Positions 42,587 to 49,879 of a stretch of 49,879 nt of DNA are shown piece after piece. Origin of the DNA: Pseudomonas sp. AL03. Its GTDB lineage: Bacteria; Pseudomonadota; Gammaproteobacteria; Pseudomonadales; Pseudomonadaceae. The stretch covers positions 1-49,879 of the forward strand of contig NZ_JASBRE010000032.1 in assembly GCF_029960815.1 (NCBI RefSeq). The letters are read 5' to 3'. A program made the position numbers and the translations under genes. Each line of letters opens with the position of its first letter. Within the stretch, counting starts at the first letter, position 1. Below the pieces are notes generated by a model that was given only the letters and a program-made list of their open reading frames with translations, ran no database searches and was not told the DNA's origin.

Positions 42587-43072
42587 TTAGCTGAGTGTTG
42601 CCAGAGCCTGCGACGCTTCAGCCAACTCCAGCTCGCTGAAAACCTGGACACCGTGACGCTTGAGCAACGCCGCAGTAACACCTTCACCACTGACCTTCAC
42701 ACCACTAAACGTCCCGTCATAGGTCAACAAGTTCCCGCAAGACGGGCTATTGGCCTTGAGCACGGCGATCCTGATGCCGAGCTTTTGCACCCGTTCCAAC
42801 GCCTGATAAGCCCCCGAGAGAAACTCGGCGCTGACGTCCTCGCCCTCGGTGGTGATCACAAAGGCGTGGCCATCAAGCACTTCACCACCCTGCCCGCCCG
42901 GAATCTCCGCCGCCGCCCTTGGCGTCGGCAAGCCACCGGCCACCTCCGGACACAACGGCACCACCCGACCTTCATCAAGCCACTGCTGAAGTTGATCGAA
43001 AGGCCCGCTGGCGCCGCCGTCGTAACGTACGCGGTGGCCCAGCAGACAGCGGCTTACCAGAATTTTCTGCAT
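42587..43072 (-). CDS. DUF523 (TudS-like) protein
   Basis: A 161-residue protein of the DUF523 family, to which the 2-thiouracil desulfurase TudS belongs. Three cysteines sit in the conserved places: VSRCLLGHRVRYDGG (Cys9), VVPLCPEVAGGLPTPR and KANSPSCG, as expected for a [4Fe-4S] cluster held by three cysteines. ATG 43072 is used; the frame to 43186 shadows the dioxygenase gene. It begins 2 bases after the stop of the 2-oxoglutarate oxygenase gene, so they form one unit. Desulfuration is inferred from family membership. Confidence 0.87.
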   Translation of the reverse strand: MQKILVSRCLLGHRVRYDGGASGPFDQLQQWLDEGRVVPLCPEVAGGLPTPRAAAEIPGGQGGEVLDGHAFVITTEGEDVSAEFLSGAYQALERVQKLGIRIAVLKANSPSCGNLLTYDGTFSGVKVSGEGVTAALLKRHGVQVFSELELAEASQALATLS

Positions 43073-43074
43073 GA

Positions 43075-43707
43075 TCAGAACGGCTCGTTGCCACGACGCC
43101 GGAACCAACCGGTCAACGACAGGCGATCTCGGATCGCGGGCAGGACTTCGTGGGGCACCTCGCCCGACAGGAACACCACCAGGCATCCGCCGGTAGGGAC
43201 TACATCGTATTCGACACCTTCATCAAGGTACAGGCGCAACTGGCCGCCGTGCTCGGGCAGCCAGGCGTCATTGAGGTAAACCACCGCCGACACCCTGCGC
43301 CGGTCATCGTCACGAAAACGGTCGACATGCTTGAGGTAGAAAGCGCCGGGCGGGTACAGGGCGAAATGGCTTTCGAAATCTTCCAGGCCCAAAAACAAAC
43401 CGCGATTCATCGCCTCGCGCAGGCTGTCCATCAACTCAAGATAGCTGTCGCAAGCATCGGCCTGGCCGGGCTCGATCCACTGGATATGGTCACCGCGAAT
43501 CCCCTCGCGAATTTCGGTTGTCGGCCCGCGCCCCACGGCGGCCGGGACCAATTCACCCTCGGCAGCACGTTTACGGCACTCAGCCGCCAATTCCAGGGTC
43601 AGAGCCTTGGGCAGGAAAATATTCTGCTGCGACCAGCCGTGTTCAGCCAGGTCGTCGACGATACGTAACAGCAGCGGGTGATCAGAGGGTATTGGCATGG
43701 CGCGCAT
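43075..43707 (-). CDS. 2-oxoglutarate/Fe(II) oxygenase family protein
   Basis: A 210-residue prolyl-4-hydroxylase-like oxygenase. The iron-binding facial triad is in FYLKHVDRFRDDDRRRVSAV (His-x-Asp) and the later His in SGEVPHEVLPA; Arg in RLSLTGWFRRR binds 2-oxoglutarate. The start MRAMPIPS at 43707 has AGGA six bases upstream; ATG 43698 is an alternative. It is the first gene of a two-gene unit with the TudS-like protein. The substrate is unknown; P4H-like relatives act on protein prolines. Confidence 0.87.
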   Translation of the reverse strand: MRAMPIPSDHPLLLRIVDDLAEHGWSQQNIFLPKALTLELAAECRKRAAEGELVPAAVGRGPTTEIREGIRGDHIQWIEPGQADACDSYLELMDSLREAMNRGLFLGLEDFESHFALYPPGAFYLKHVDRFRDDDRRRVSAVVYLNDAWLPEHGGQLRLYLDEGVEYDVVPTGGCLVVFLSGEVPHEVLPAIRDRLSLTGWFRRRGNEPF

Positions 43708-43815
43708 AGTATTCCTGTGCCCGAAAATCCGACAGAGCCGCGCAGCGGCTTGATACGAATTCTCGACAAGTCCGTATGCCGCACGGAGAATAGTCGCCTG
43801 CTGACAGGAGTCCCT

Positions 43816-44568
43816 ATGCGCCGTTTGCTTTTTTCAATGCTGATGTTCTGCGTTATGCCTGCTTGGGCAGACGGCCACGACCAGTTGTACAAGGTCGCCG
43901 GTTGGCCAGAACAACGCGCGCATTTCAACGACGCTCTCTCGGCCGCTCAGCAGCGGTATCAGAACAGCCTGCCACCGGCCGTTTTCCAGGCGTTGGTGAA
44001 CAACAGTAATCAGCGCTTTGCCCCTCAGGCCGTGGACCAGCGCGCCGAGGCGCAATTGCGCAAGACCCTTGCCGATCCAAAACCCGCGCTGGCGTTCTTT
44101 CAGTCACCCCTGGGCAAGAAAATCGTTGCCGCCGAATTGCTCGCGACCCGTCGTGATCAGCTGGCAAAAAACGCCAAGGGTTTACCCAAGATCCAGGCCA
44201 GCGACAGCCGCCTGTTGATCATCGGCCATCTGGCACAGGCCCTGCCCGCTCGCGAGGCTGGCGCTGAAGTCAGCCTGGCGATTGCTGGTGTCGCGGCCGA
44301 CAGCCTCAGTTCGATGATCCCCGGCCTGCTCGGCGGTGGTCAGGCTCAAGGCATGTTGAACGGCCAGCGCCAGCGCTTGATGGACCAGATTGGCAGCGAC
44401 CTGAACAACACACTGTTGTATGTCTATCGCGACCTGTCGGATGAAGAACTGGAAGAGTTCGCGACCTTCGCCGAGTCCACCGAGGGCAAGGCTTATTACC
44501 AGGCAGCATTGGCGGCGATTCGGGCGGGGCTGGCGGTGGGGCAGAGTACGCCGAGCCTCACCCAGTAA
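43816..44568 (+). CDS. DUF2059 exported protein
   Basis: A 250-residue exported protein. The signal peptide is residues 1-18 (MRRLLFSMLMFCVMPAWA). The mature part is largely helical, with the DUF2059-type end DEELEEFATFAESTEGKAYY. CAGGAG lies just upstream of ATG 43816; the frame from 43678 is not supported. It diverges from the oxygenase gene. No function is known. Confidence 0.85.
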   Translation: MRRLLFSMLMFCVMPAWADGHDQLYKVAGWPEQRAHFNDALSAAQQRYQNSLPPAVFQALVNNSNQRFAPQAVDQRAEAQLRKTLADPKPALAFFQSPLGKKIVAAELLATRRDQLAKNAKGLPKIQASDSRLLIIGHLAQALPAREAGAEVSLAIAGVAADSLSSMIPGLLGGGQAQGMLNGQRQRLMDQIGSDLNNTLLYVYRDLSDEELEEFATFAESTEGKAYYQAALAAIRAGLAVGQSTPSLTQ

Positions 44569-44589
44569 TCTGCAGCGCCTTTGAGATTG

Positions 44590-44664
44590 CTTTCGCGGGC
44601 AAGCCTCGCTCCTACAGGGAAATGCATTCCAATTGTAGGAGCGAGGCTTGCCCGCGAAGAGGCC
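44590..44664. repeat. Inverted pair of REP palindromes
   Basis: Main-family REP copies (TTCGCGGGCAAGCCTCGCTC and its complement) face each other between the convergent DUF2059 and alpha/beta-hydrolase genes. Confidence 0.87.
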
Positions 44665-44674
44665 ATAACTGCCG

Positions 44675-45622
44675 CTAGAGATTCCGGCCTTTAATTCGTT
44701 TAGTCAAAAACCCGAAATACTCCCGCCGCAACGCCAGCGTCTCATTCGCCAGGTGATGCCGCGCCTCGGGCAACATCAGCACCTGCGGCCGATCGAACTT
44801 GCCCCGCAACACCTCAAGGTTATGCCCCCAATCCACCGTCATGTCCGCCTGCCCCTGAACAATCAACGGTCTCCGCGGACTGTTCGGTGCAGCTTCGATG
44901 CGTTTGATCCACCGCGCCAAAGCACCGACCCAGGCAGTCGGCAGACGTAGCGGCTGCAATGGATCGGCTTGCAGGAAGGGCAAAAAATCCGGGTCGTTGG
45001 AGTTCTCGCTGAAGCGCCGGGCGATGGCTTTGACGAAAGGTTTGAGCAGGTAATAGCTGAGCTGCGACCAGCCCCAGGCGCGCGGCCTCACCAGGGGTGA
45101 CAGCAGGATGACTTGCCCCTGGGCCGGACTGCTGGCGCCCTGATTGAGCACATGATCAATCACGATCGCGCCGCCAGTGCTTTGCCCGCACAGGTGCCAC
45201 GGTTGCGGCAGATCAAGGGATTGCGCCTCGGTGAACAATCTTTGCAATGTGTCCTGATACTCGGCGAAATCCTTGATGCTGGCCCGTTCGCCACTGGACA
45301 GCCCGTGTCCCGGCAGGTCGCAGGCAATCACCGCAAAATTCTGATCCAGCGCCCACTCGATCACATGCCGGTAAAGTCCGGTGTGATCGTAAAAGCCGTG
45401 GAACAAAAACAGCGTCGCCTTCGCCCGCTCGGGCCACCAGACCTGGCTGACCACTTCATAACCATCGACCTCGAAACGCCCAAGGCCACTGCGCACGCTA
45501 CGCCCGGCAAAATCCAGCCCGTAGAAGCGCTGGTAAGCCAGCGCTTCTACCGACAGCGGCTGCCTGTCGGACAGTGGCCGCAGGCTGGCACGCAGATGAT
45601 CGGGGTCGAAAGTGGCAGACAT
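44675..45622 (-). CDS. Alpha/beta hydrolase, monoacylglycerol-lipase type
   Basis: A 315-residue serine hydrolase of the S33/lysophospholipase group. The oxyanion-hole region is LFLFHGFYDHTGLYRHVIEW, the nucleophile elbow LCGQSTGGAIVID, a conserved DLPGHGLSSGERA strand-loop follows the first, and the late Asp and His are near VDWGHNL and EARHHLANE. No signal peptide. ATG 45622 is chosen over TTG 45628. Likely cleaves monoacylglycerols or lysophospholipids; substrate is inferred. Confidence 0.87.
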   Translation of the reverse strand: MSATFDPDHLRASLRPLSDRQPLSVEALAYQRFYGLDFAGRSVRSGLGRFEVDGYEVVSQVWWPERAKATLFLFHGFYDHTGLYRHVIEWALDQNFAVIACDLPGHGLSSGERASIKDFAEYQDTLQRLFTEAQSLDLPQPWHLCGQSTGGAIVIDHVLNQGASSPAQGQVILLSPLVRPRAWGWSQLSYYLLKPFVKAIARRFSENSNDPDFLPFLQADPLQPLRLPTAWVGALARWIKRIEAAPNSPRRPLIVQGQADMTVDWGHNLEVLRGKFDRPQVLMLPEARHHLANETLALRREYFGFLTKRIKGRNL

Positions 45623-45719
45623 GAGCAATTCCAGAACGTGAAACGGACTTTATGGGCCTGCGATATTCATCTGTCGCGGCAAGCATGGCAAGCTAGCGCA
45701 CCTTCGAGGACCGAAATCC

Positions 45720-46301
45720 ATGCGCTCGCCCTACCGCGCCACACTGCTTGCCAGCCTGCTCGCCCTCGTGTGTGCCGGCGTGCTGTGGGTTGCTTACGAC
45801 TGGTTTCAGGGTCGCTACCTGCGAGCGTTTAGCGAGCACACTGCGGTGTTCTCCGGTGACCCGCTGCGCCTGCCCGACAACCTCGCCGGCCCCGGCGCCA
45901 TCCGCCTCGTGCACTTCTGGGACCCGGCCTGCCCGTGCAATGTCGGTAACCAACAGCACCTGAGCGAACTGGTTGAGCACTATGTACCGCAGGGCGTGGA
46001 GTTTTATGCGGTACAAAAGCCTGGCAGCCACGGTCAGTTACCGAGCACTTTAAGCCGCCTGAAAAGCATCACCATCCTCCCAGGTTCCGAACAGATCCCC
46101 GCCAGCCCGGCCGTGGCGATTTGGGATCGCAGCGGCAAACTGGCGTATTTCGGCCCGTACAGCGAAGGCCTGACCTGCAATTCGAACAACAGCTTTATTG
46201 AACCGATCTTGCAAGCGTTGAACCAAGGCCGCGCGGTGGATGCCACGCATACATTGGCGGTGGGTTGTTACTGCCCGTGGCCCGTCGACACAACGAAGTA
46301 A
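45720..46301 (+). CDS. Thioredoxin-fold DUF6436 protein
   Basis: A 193-residue protein anchored or exported through an N-terminal hydrophobic segment (LLASLLALVCAGVLWVAYDW). A thioredoxin-like strand IRLVHFWDPACPCNVGN carries a C-P-C motif in place of the usual CxxC; a cis-Pro-like segment IPASPAVAIWDRSGKLAYFG follows. The C-terminus has a second cysteine pair in VGCYCPWPVD, also C-x-C. This suggests a periplasmic redox or metal-handling role, unproven. No start alternative. Confidence 0.83.
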   Translation: MRSPYRATLLASLLALVCAGVLWVAYDWFQGRYLRAFSEHTAVFSGDPLRLPDNLAGPGAIRLVHFWDPACPCNVGNQQHLSELVEHYVPQGVEFYAVQKPGSHGQLPSTLSRLKSITILPGSEQIPASPAVAIWDRSGKLAYFGPYSEGLTCNSNNSFIEPILQALNQGRAVDATHTLAVGCYCPWPVDTTK

Positions 46302-46409
46302 GGCTGACTGGAGACGCGAATCCCTCCTAAGTGCGATGGCCATACCGGCAAGCCGTGTTAAACAGTGCAGCCAGGGAACTGCTGCCACTTATAACAACAA
46401 GGAATCACC

Positions 46410-48809
46410 ATGAAACGTAGCCTGACTGTTCTGGCCCTGCTGATTGTCGCGCTCGCCGCAGGTGCAGGTTGGTACGTCTACAGCAAGCAACCGACACGCC
46501 AGGGCATGGTGGAGCTGCAACACCTGCAAGGTTCGGTCACCGTGCGCTACGACGGGCGCGGCATCCCGCACATCCGCGCGGAGAACGAAACCGACCTGTA
46601 CCGCGCCCTCGGGTACGTGCACGCCCAGGACCGGCTATTTCAGATGGAAGTCCTGCGCCGCCTCGCCCGCGGAGAGCTGGCCGAGGTACTGGGCCCGAAA
46701 CTGCTCGACACTGACAAGCTGATGCGCAGCCTGCGCATTCGTGAACGCGCCGACACCTACCTGGCGAATCTGGACAAACAATCGCCGGCCTTTATCGCCA
46801 TGCAAGCCTATCTGGACGGCATCAACCAGTATCAGGACAGCCATCCAAAACCCGCAGAGTTTGATGTTCTGGGCATCCCCAAACGCCCATTCACGGCTCA
46901 GGACACCATCGGCATCGCCGGCTACATGGCCTACAGTTTTGCCGCGGCGTTTCGCACCGAACCGTTGCTGACCTACGTGCGCGATCAGCTGGGACCCAAC
47001 TACCTGACTGTCTTCGATCTCGACTGGCAGCCCAAAGGTGTGCTCAACGGCAGCACGCTGCCCCTCGCCAGTACCGACTGGAAAGACCTCAACACCCTCG
47101 CCCGCCTTAGCGAACAGGCACTCGCCGACAACGGTTTGCCGCAGTTCGAGGGCAGCAACGCCTGGGTCGTCTCTGGAGGCCGAACCAAAAGCGGCAAACC
47201 GCTGTTGGCCGGCGACCCGCATATCCGCTTTTCCGCGCCGTCGGTGTGGTATGAAGCGCACCTATCGGCGCCCGGCTTTGAGCTCTACGGCCACTATCAG
47301 GCGTTGATGCCGTTCGCCTCCCTCGGGATGAACCGCGATTTCGGCTGGAGCATCACCATGTTCCAGAACGACGACCTCGATCTGATCGCCGAGAAGGTCA
47401 ACCCGGACAACCCCAATCAGGTCTGGTATCGCGGCAAGTGGGTGGACATGGTGACCAGCGAACAGCAGATCGCGGTCAAGGGCCAGGCGCCGGTAACACT
47501 GGTGCTGCGCCAGTCGCCCCACGGTCCGATCGTCAACGATGCGCTCGGCAGCAGCGTCGGCAAAACACCGATCGCCATGTGGTGGGGTTTTCTCGAAAGC
47601 CAGAATCCGATCCTTGAAGGCTTCTACCAGCTCAACCGCGCCGACACCCTAGCCAAGGCGCGCAGTGCCGCGGCGAAGATTCAGACGCCGGGTCTGAACA
47701 TCGTCTGGGCCAACGCCAAGGGCGACATCGGCTGGTGGGCAGCAGCGCAACTGCCAAAACGTCCGGCGGGTGTGCGTCCGGAGTTCATCCTCGACGGCAG
47801 CACCGCCGAAGCGGACAAGGAAGGTTTCTACCCGTTCAGCGCCAACCCACAGGAAGAGAACCCGGCACGCGGTTACATCGTTTCGGCCAACTTCCAACCG
47901 GTGTCGCCAACCGGCATGGAGGTTCCCGGTTATTACAACCTGGCCGATCGAGGTCAGCAGCTTAATCGCCAGCTCAGCGACAAAACCATCAAGTGGGATC
48001 TGGACGCCAGCCAGAAGCTGCAACTGGGTACCACCACCGCCTACGGCCCGCGCCTGCTGGCGCCACTGCTGCCGATATTGCGCGAAGTAGTGAGCGATCC
48101 CGCCGAGCTTAAACTGGTTGAGCAACTGGCCCAGTGGAAAGGCGACTACCCGCTCGATTCCACCAGCGCCACGCTGTTCAACCAGCTCCTGTTCAACCTG
48201 GCTGACGCGACGATGCACGATGAGCTGGGCAATGACTTCTTCGAAACATTGCTGTCGACCCGGGTGATTGATGCGGCATTACCGCGACTGGCCGCGACCC
48301 CCGATTCGCCGTGGTGGGACAACCGCAACACCCTCGGCAAGGAAACCCGCGCCGATACGGTCAAGGTTGCGTGGCAAGCGAGCATCGCTCACCTCAAGAC
48401 CACCCTCGGCGCCGATTTCGCGCAATGGCAGTGGGGCAAGGCGCACACGCTGACGCATGGCCATCCGCTGGGGCAGCAAAAGCCTCTGGATCGTCTCTTT
48501 AATGTCGGCCCGTTCGCGGCGCCAGGCACTCACGAAGTCCCGAACAACCTTTCGGCCAAGATCGGTCCGGCGCCGTGGCCGGTGACGTATGGTCCGTCGA
48601 CCCGCCGCCTGATCGACTTCGCCGACCCGGCCCACAGCCTGACCATCAACCCGGTCGGCCAGAGCGGCGTGCCGTTCGACAGCCACTATGACGACCAGGC
48701 TGAGGCGTTTATCGAAGGGATCTACTACCAGGCGCATCTCAATGATGAAGAAGTCACGGCCAATACTCGCAGTACGTTGAAGCTGTTGCCGGCGCGGGCG
48801 GCACCCTAA
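46410..48809 (+). CDS. Penicillin-acylase family protein, HacB-like acyl-homoserine lactone acylase
   Basis: An Ntn-hydrolase precursor of 799 residues, exported to the periplasm (signal segment LTVLALLIVALAAGAGWYVY). It should self-cleave before Ser249 (EGSNAWVVSGGRTKSGKPL), giving an alpha chain with signal and a beta chain with the catalytic N-terminal Ser. LLAGDPHIRFSAPSVWYEAH and SLGMNRDFGWSITMFQNDDL are the usual substrate and oxyanion regions. Position and sequence suit the P. aeruginosa HacB/PA0305 group, which removes acyl chains from long-chain acyl-homoserine lactones. Penicillin or other amide substrates cannot be excluded. Confidence 0.9.
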   Translation: MKRSLTVLALLIVALAAGAGWYVYSKQPTRQGMVELQHLQGSVTVRYDGRGIPHIRAENETDLYRALGYVHAQDRLFQMEVLRRLARGELAEVLGPKLLDTDKLMRSLRIRERADTYLANLDKQSPAFIAMQAYLDGINQYQDSHPKPAEFDVLGIPKRPFTAQDTIGIAGYMAYSFAAAFRTEPLLTYVRDQLGPNYLTVFDLDWQPKGVLNGSTLPLASTDWKDLNTLARLSEQALADNGLPQFEGSNAWVVSGGRTKSGKPLLAGDPHIRFSAPSVWYEAHLSAPGFELYGHYQALMPFASLGMNRDFGWSITMFQNDDLDLIAEKVNPDNPNQVWYRGKWVDMVTSEQQIAVKGQAPVTLVLRQSPHGPIVNDALGSSVGKTPIAMWWGFLESQNPILEGFYQLNRADTLAKARSAAAKIQTPGLNIVWANAKGDIGWWAAAQLPKRPAGVRPEFILDGSTAEADKEGFYPFSANPQEENPARGYIVSANFQPVSPTGMEVPGYYNLADRGQQLNRQLSDKTIKWDLDASQKLQLGTTTAYGPRLLAPLLPILREVVSDPAELKLVEQLAQWKGDYPLDSTSATLFNQLLFNLADATMHDELGNDFFETLLSTRVIDAALPRLAATPDSPWWDNRNTLGKETRADTVKVAWQASIAHLKTTLGADFAQWQWGKAHTLTHGHPLGQQKPLDRLFNVGPFAAPGTHEVPNNLSAKIGPAPWPVTYGPSTRRLIDFADPAHSLTINPVGQSGVPFDSHYDDQAEAFIEGIYYQAHLNDEEVTANTRSTLKLLPARAAP

Positions 48810-48812
48810 AAA

Positions 48813-49778
48813 TCAAACCATCGCCGCAAAGTTCAACCTGAACTGCTGCGGCGTCACCCCCAGCCTGCGGTTGAACACACTGCGCATGTGCTGGGCATCG
48901 CGAAACCCGCACTGATAGGCCACGGTTTTAAGCGGTGAATGTGTGCTTTCAAGCAGCACCCGCGCTGCATCCACCCTGGCCCGTTCGACGAATTCCGCCG
49001 GGGTGATTTTCGCCTCTTTGGTAAACACCCTGGAAAAGTTGCGGGCACTCATGTTGGCGGCGTTGGCCAGGTCGGCAATCGTCAGGTCGCCCGTCAGGTT
49101 GGCCAACACGTAGAGCTGCACCAACGCAACGGCAGAAGTGGGTTCGGCGTGTGGCGTGAGGAATGGACTGAACTGTGACTGCCCGCCGGAGCGCTGAGTG
49201 AACACCACCAATCGTTTTGCCACACTCAATGCGACTTCCGGCCCGTGATCCCTGGCCAGCAAGTACAGCGACAGATCAATCCCCGCCGTGACACCCGCCG
49301 AGGTGTAGAGCTCGCCGTCCTGCACGTAAAGGCGATCAGCATCGATCTGAGTCGACGGGCACAACTGCGCCAGCGCCGCGGCGTCGCCCCAGTGGGTGGT
49401 GACCGTTCGCCCTTCCAGCAACCCGGCCCGGGCAAGCATGAACGCGCCGTTGCAGATCGAGCCAAAACGCTGCGCCAGCGCGCAGGCATCGCGCAGCCAG
49501 GCATCGAATGCCGCACCGAAATCCATGAACGGCAACTGCGGCCCACCGGCCACCAACAGCAAGTCATACGCCGCCAGCGCTTCGCTGAAATGCCGATGGG
49601 CATTGAGTGTCAAACCGTTCGAACACGGCATCACCCCGCGCTCGACGCCGATCACCTCCAGTCGATAGTGATCGCGCGGTTCGAGGAAACGATTGGCTTC
49701 TGAAAACACATCCATGGGACCGGTGACGTCCAGGGACTGAACGCCTGCGAACACCACGATGGCAACGGTTTTACTCAT
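48813..49778 (-). CDS. GlxA-type AraC-family transcriptional regulator with DJ-1 domain
   Basis: A 321-residue regulator. An N-terminal DJ-1/PfpI-like domain (SKTVAIVVFAGVQSLDVTGP; GSICNGAFMLARAGLLEGR with Cys at the nucleophile elbow) is joined to an AraC helix-turn-helix pair at the C-terminus (NMSARNFSRVFTKEAKITPA; VAYQCGFRDAQHMRSVFNRR). ATG 49778 is preferred; the frame goes on to 49865. It converges with the acylase gene, 3 bases apart. Targets unknown; relatives control amine or choline/arginine catabolism. The last 100 bases of the window are its upstream region. Confidence 0.9.
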   Translation of the reverse strand: MSKTVAIVVFAGVQSLDVTGPMDVFSEANRFLEPRDHYRLEVIGVERGVMPCSNGLTLNAHRHFSEALAAYDLLLVAGGPQLPFMDFGAAFDAWLRDACALAQRFGSICNGAFMLARAGLLEGRTVTTHWGDAAALAQLCPSTQIDADRLYVQDGELYTSAGVTAGIDLSLYLLARDHGPEVALSVAKRLVVFTQRSGGQSQFSPFLTPHAEPTSAVALVQLYVLANLTGDLTIADLANAANMSARNFSRVFTKEAKITPAEFVERARVDAARVLLESTHSPLKTVAYQCGFRDAQHMRSVFNRRLGVTPQQFRLNFAAMV

Positions 49779-49879
49779 GGCAAGATTCGCCTTCCAAGTA
49801 TTGAAATGAAAGTCGGCCATCACACGATCTGTAATTGGATGGACTCGCCCAAGCCGAGGCGTCAATGCGCCACGGTGGC

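Noticed and set aside
43075..43707. 2-oxoglutarate oxygenase as the missing PhnY of the phosphonate locus
   Set aside because: It is of the prolyl-hydroxylase type, 21 kb away and paired with a TudS-like gene, not with phosphonate genes.

Overview
The window is a contiguous piece of a Pseudomonas chromosome, most likely from the P. fluorescens group. Three things point there: GC-rich coding sequence, several families of Pseudomonas-type REP palindromes between genes, and a gene order (mutM, ilvD, folA, thyA, lgt, ptsP, rppH, ilvA, rpiA, serA, a HacB-like acylase) that I recall from the PA0305-PA0357 part of the P. aeruginosa chromosome. No tRNA, rRNA, CRISPR array, transposase or prophage gene was seen.

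Layout. 1-3.6 kb: a small membrane protein, mutM, an HDOD protein and the 23S rRNA methyltransferase rlmI. 3.7-7.2 kb: an AT-richer accessory cassette, the most interesting part of the window. It has its own sigma70-like promoter with an inverted repeat at the expected start site, a 23-codon peptide gene with a strong ribosome binding site, and a hairpin with a short T run. Three overlapping genes follow: a SagB-type flavin dehydrogenase, an AurF-like diiron oxygenase and an MFS exporter. This is the layout of a minimal peptide-derived natural product (RiPP) cluster, but without YcaO, lanthionine or radical-SAM enzymes. 7.4-15.4 kb: ilvD, phosphorylcholine phosphatase, a decayed cystine-transporter-like gene, folA, and a membrane protein/GTPase pair (DUF2868/DUF3482). 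15.4-22.2 kb: a phosphonate (probably 2-aminoethylphosphonate) locus with an ABC importer, an FAD oxidoreductase, a PhnZ-like HD-domain oxygenase and a LysR regulator. 22.2-25.1 kb: divergent cadA/cadR with a textbook MerR-type operator-promoter. 25.2-35.4 kb: housekeeping genes thyA, lgt, a TauE/SafE permease, an NRDE protein, ptsP, rppH, a HAD phosphatase, ilvA and rpiA. 35.5-41.4 kb: tandem SdiA-regulated-domain proteins, then a fumarylacetoacetase-family enzyme and a D-2-hydroxyglutarate dehydrogenase diverging from serA across a 158-bp palindromic element. 41.4-49.8 kb: mostly envelope or poorly characterised proteins, a penicillin-acylase-family (acyl-homoserine lactone acylase-like) enzyme and a GlxA-type regulator.

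How genes work together. SerA makes D-2-hydroxyglutarate as a by-product, and the divergent FAD dehydrogenase can reoxidise it. The ABC importer feeds the two phosphonate enzymes under the LysR regulator. CadR controls cadA. PtsP and RppH form the usual nitrogen-PTS/RNA 5'-end pair. In the accessory cassette I infer that the short peptide is oxidised by the flavin and diiron enzymes and that the product is exported by the MFS protein. Chemistry and product are unknown.

All calls rest on reading the sequence and on remembered family features. No database search was possible.
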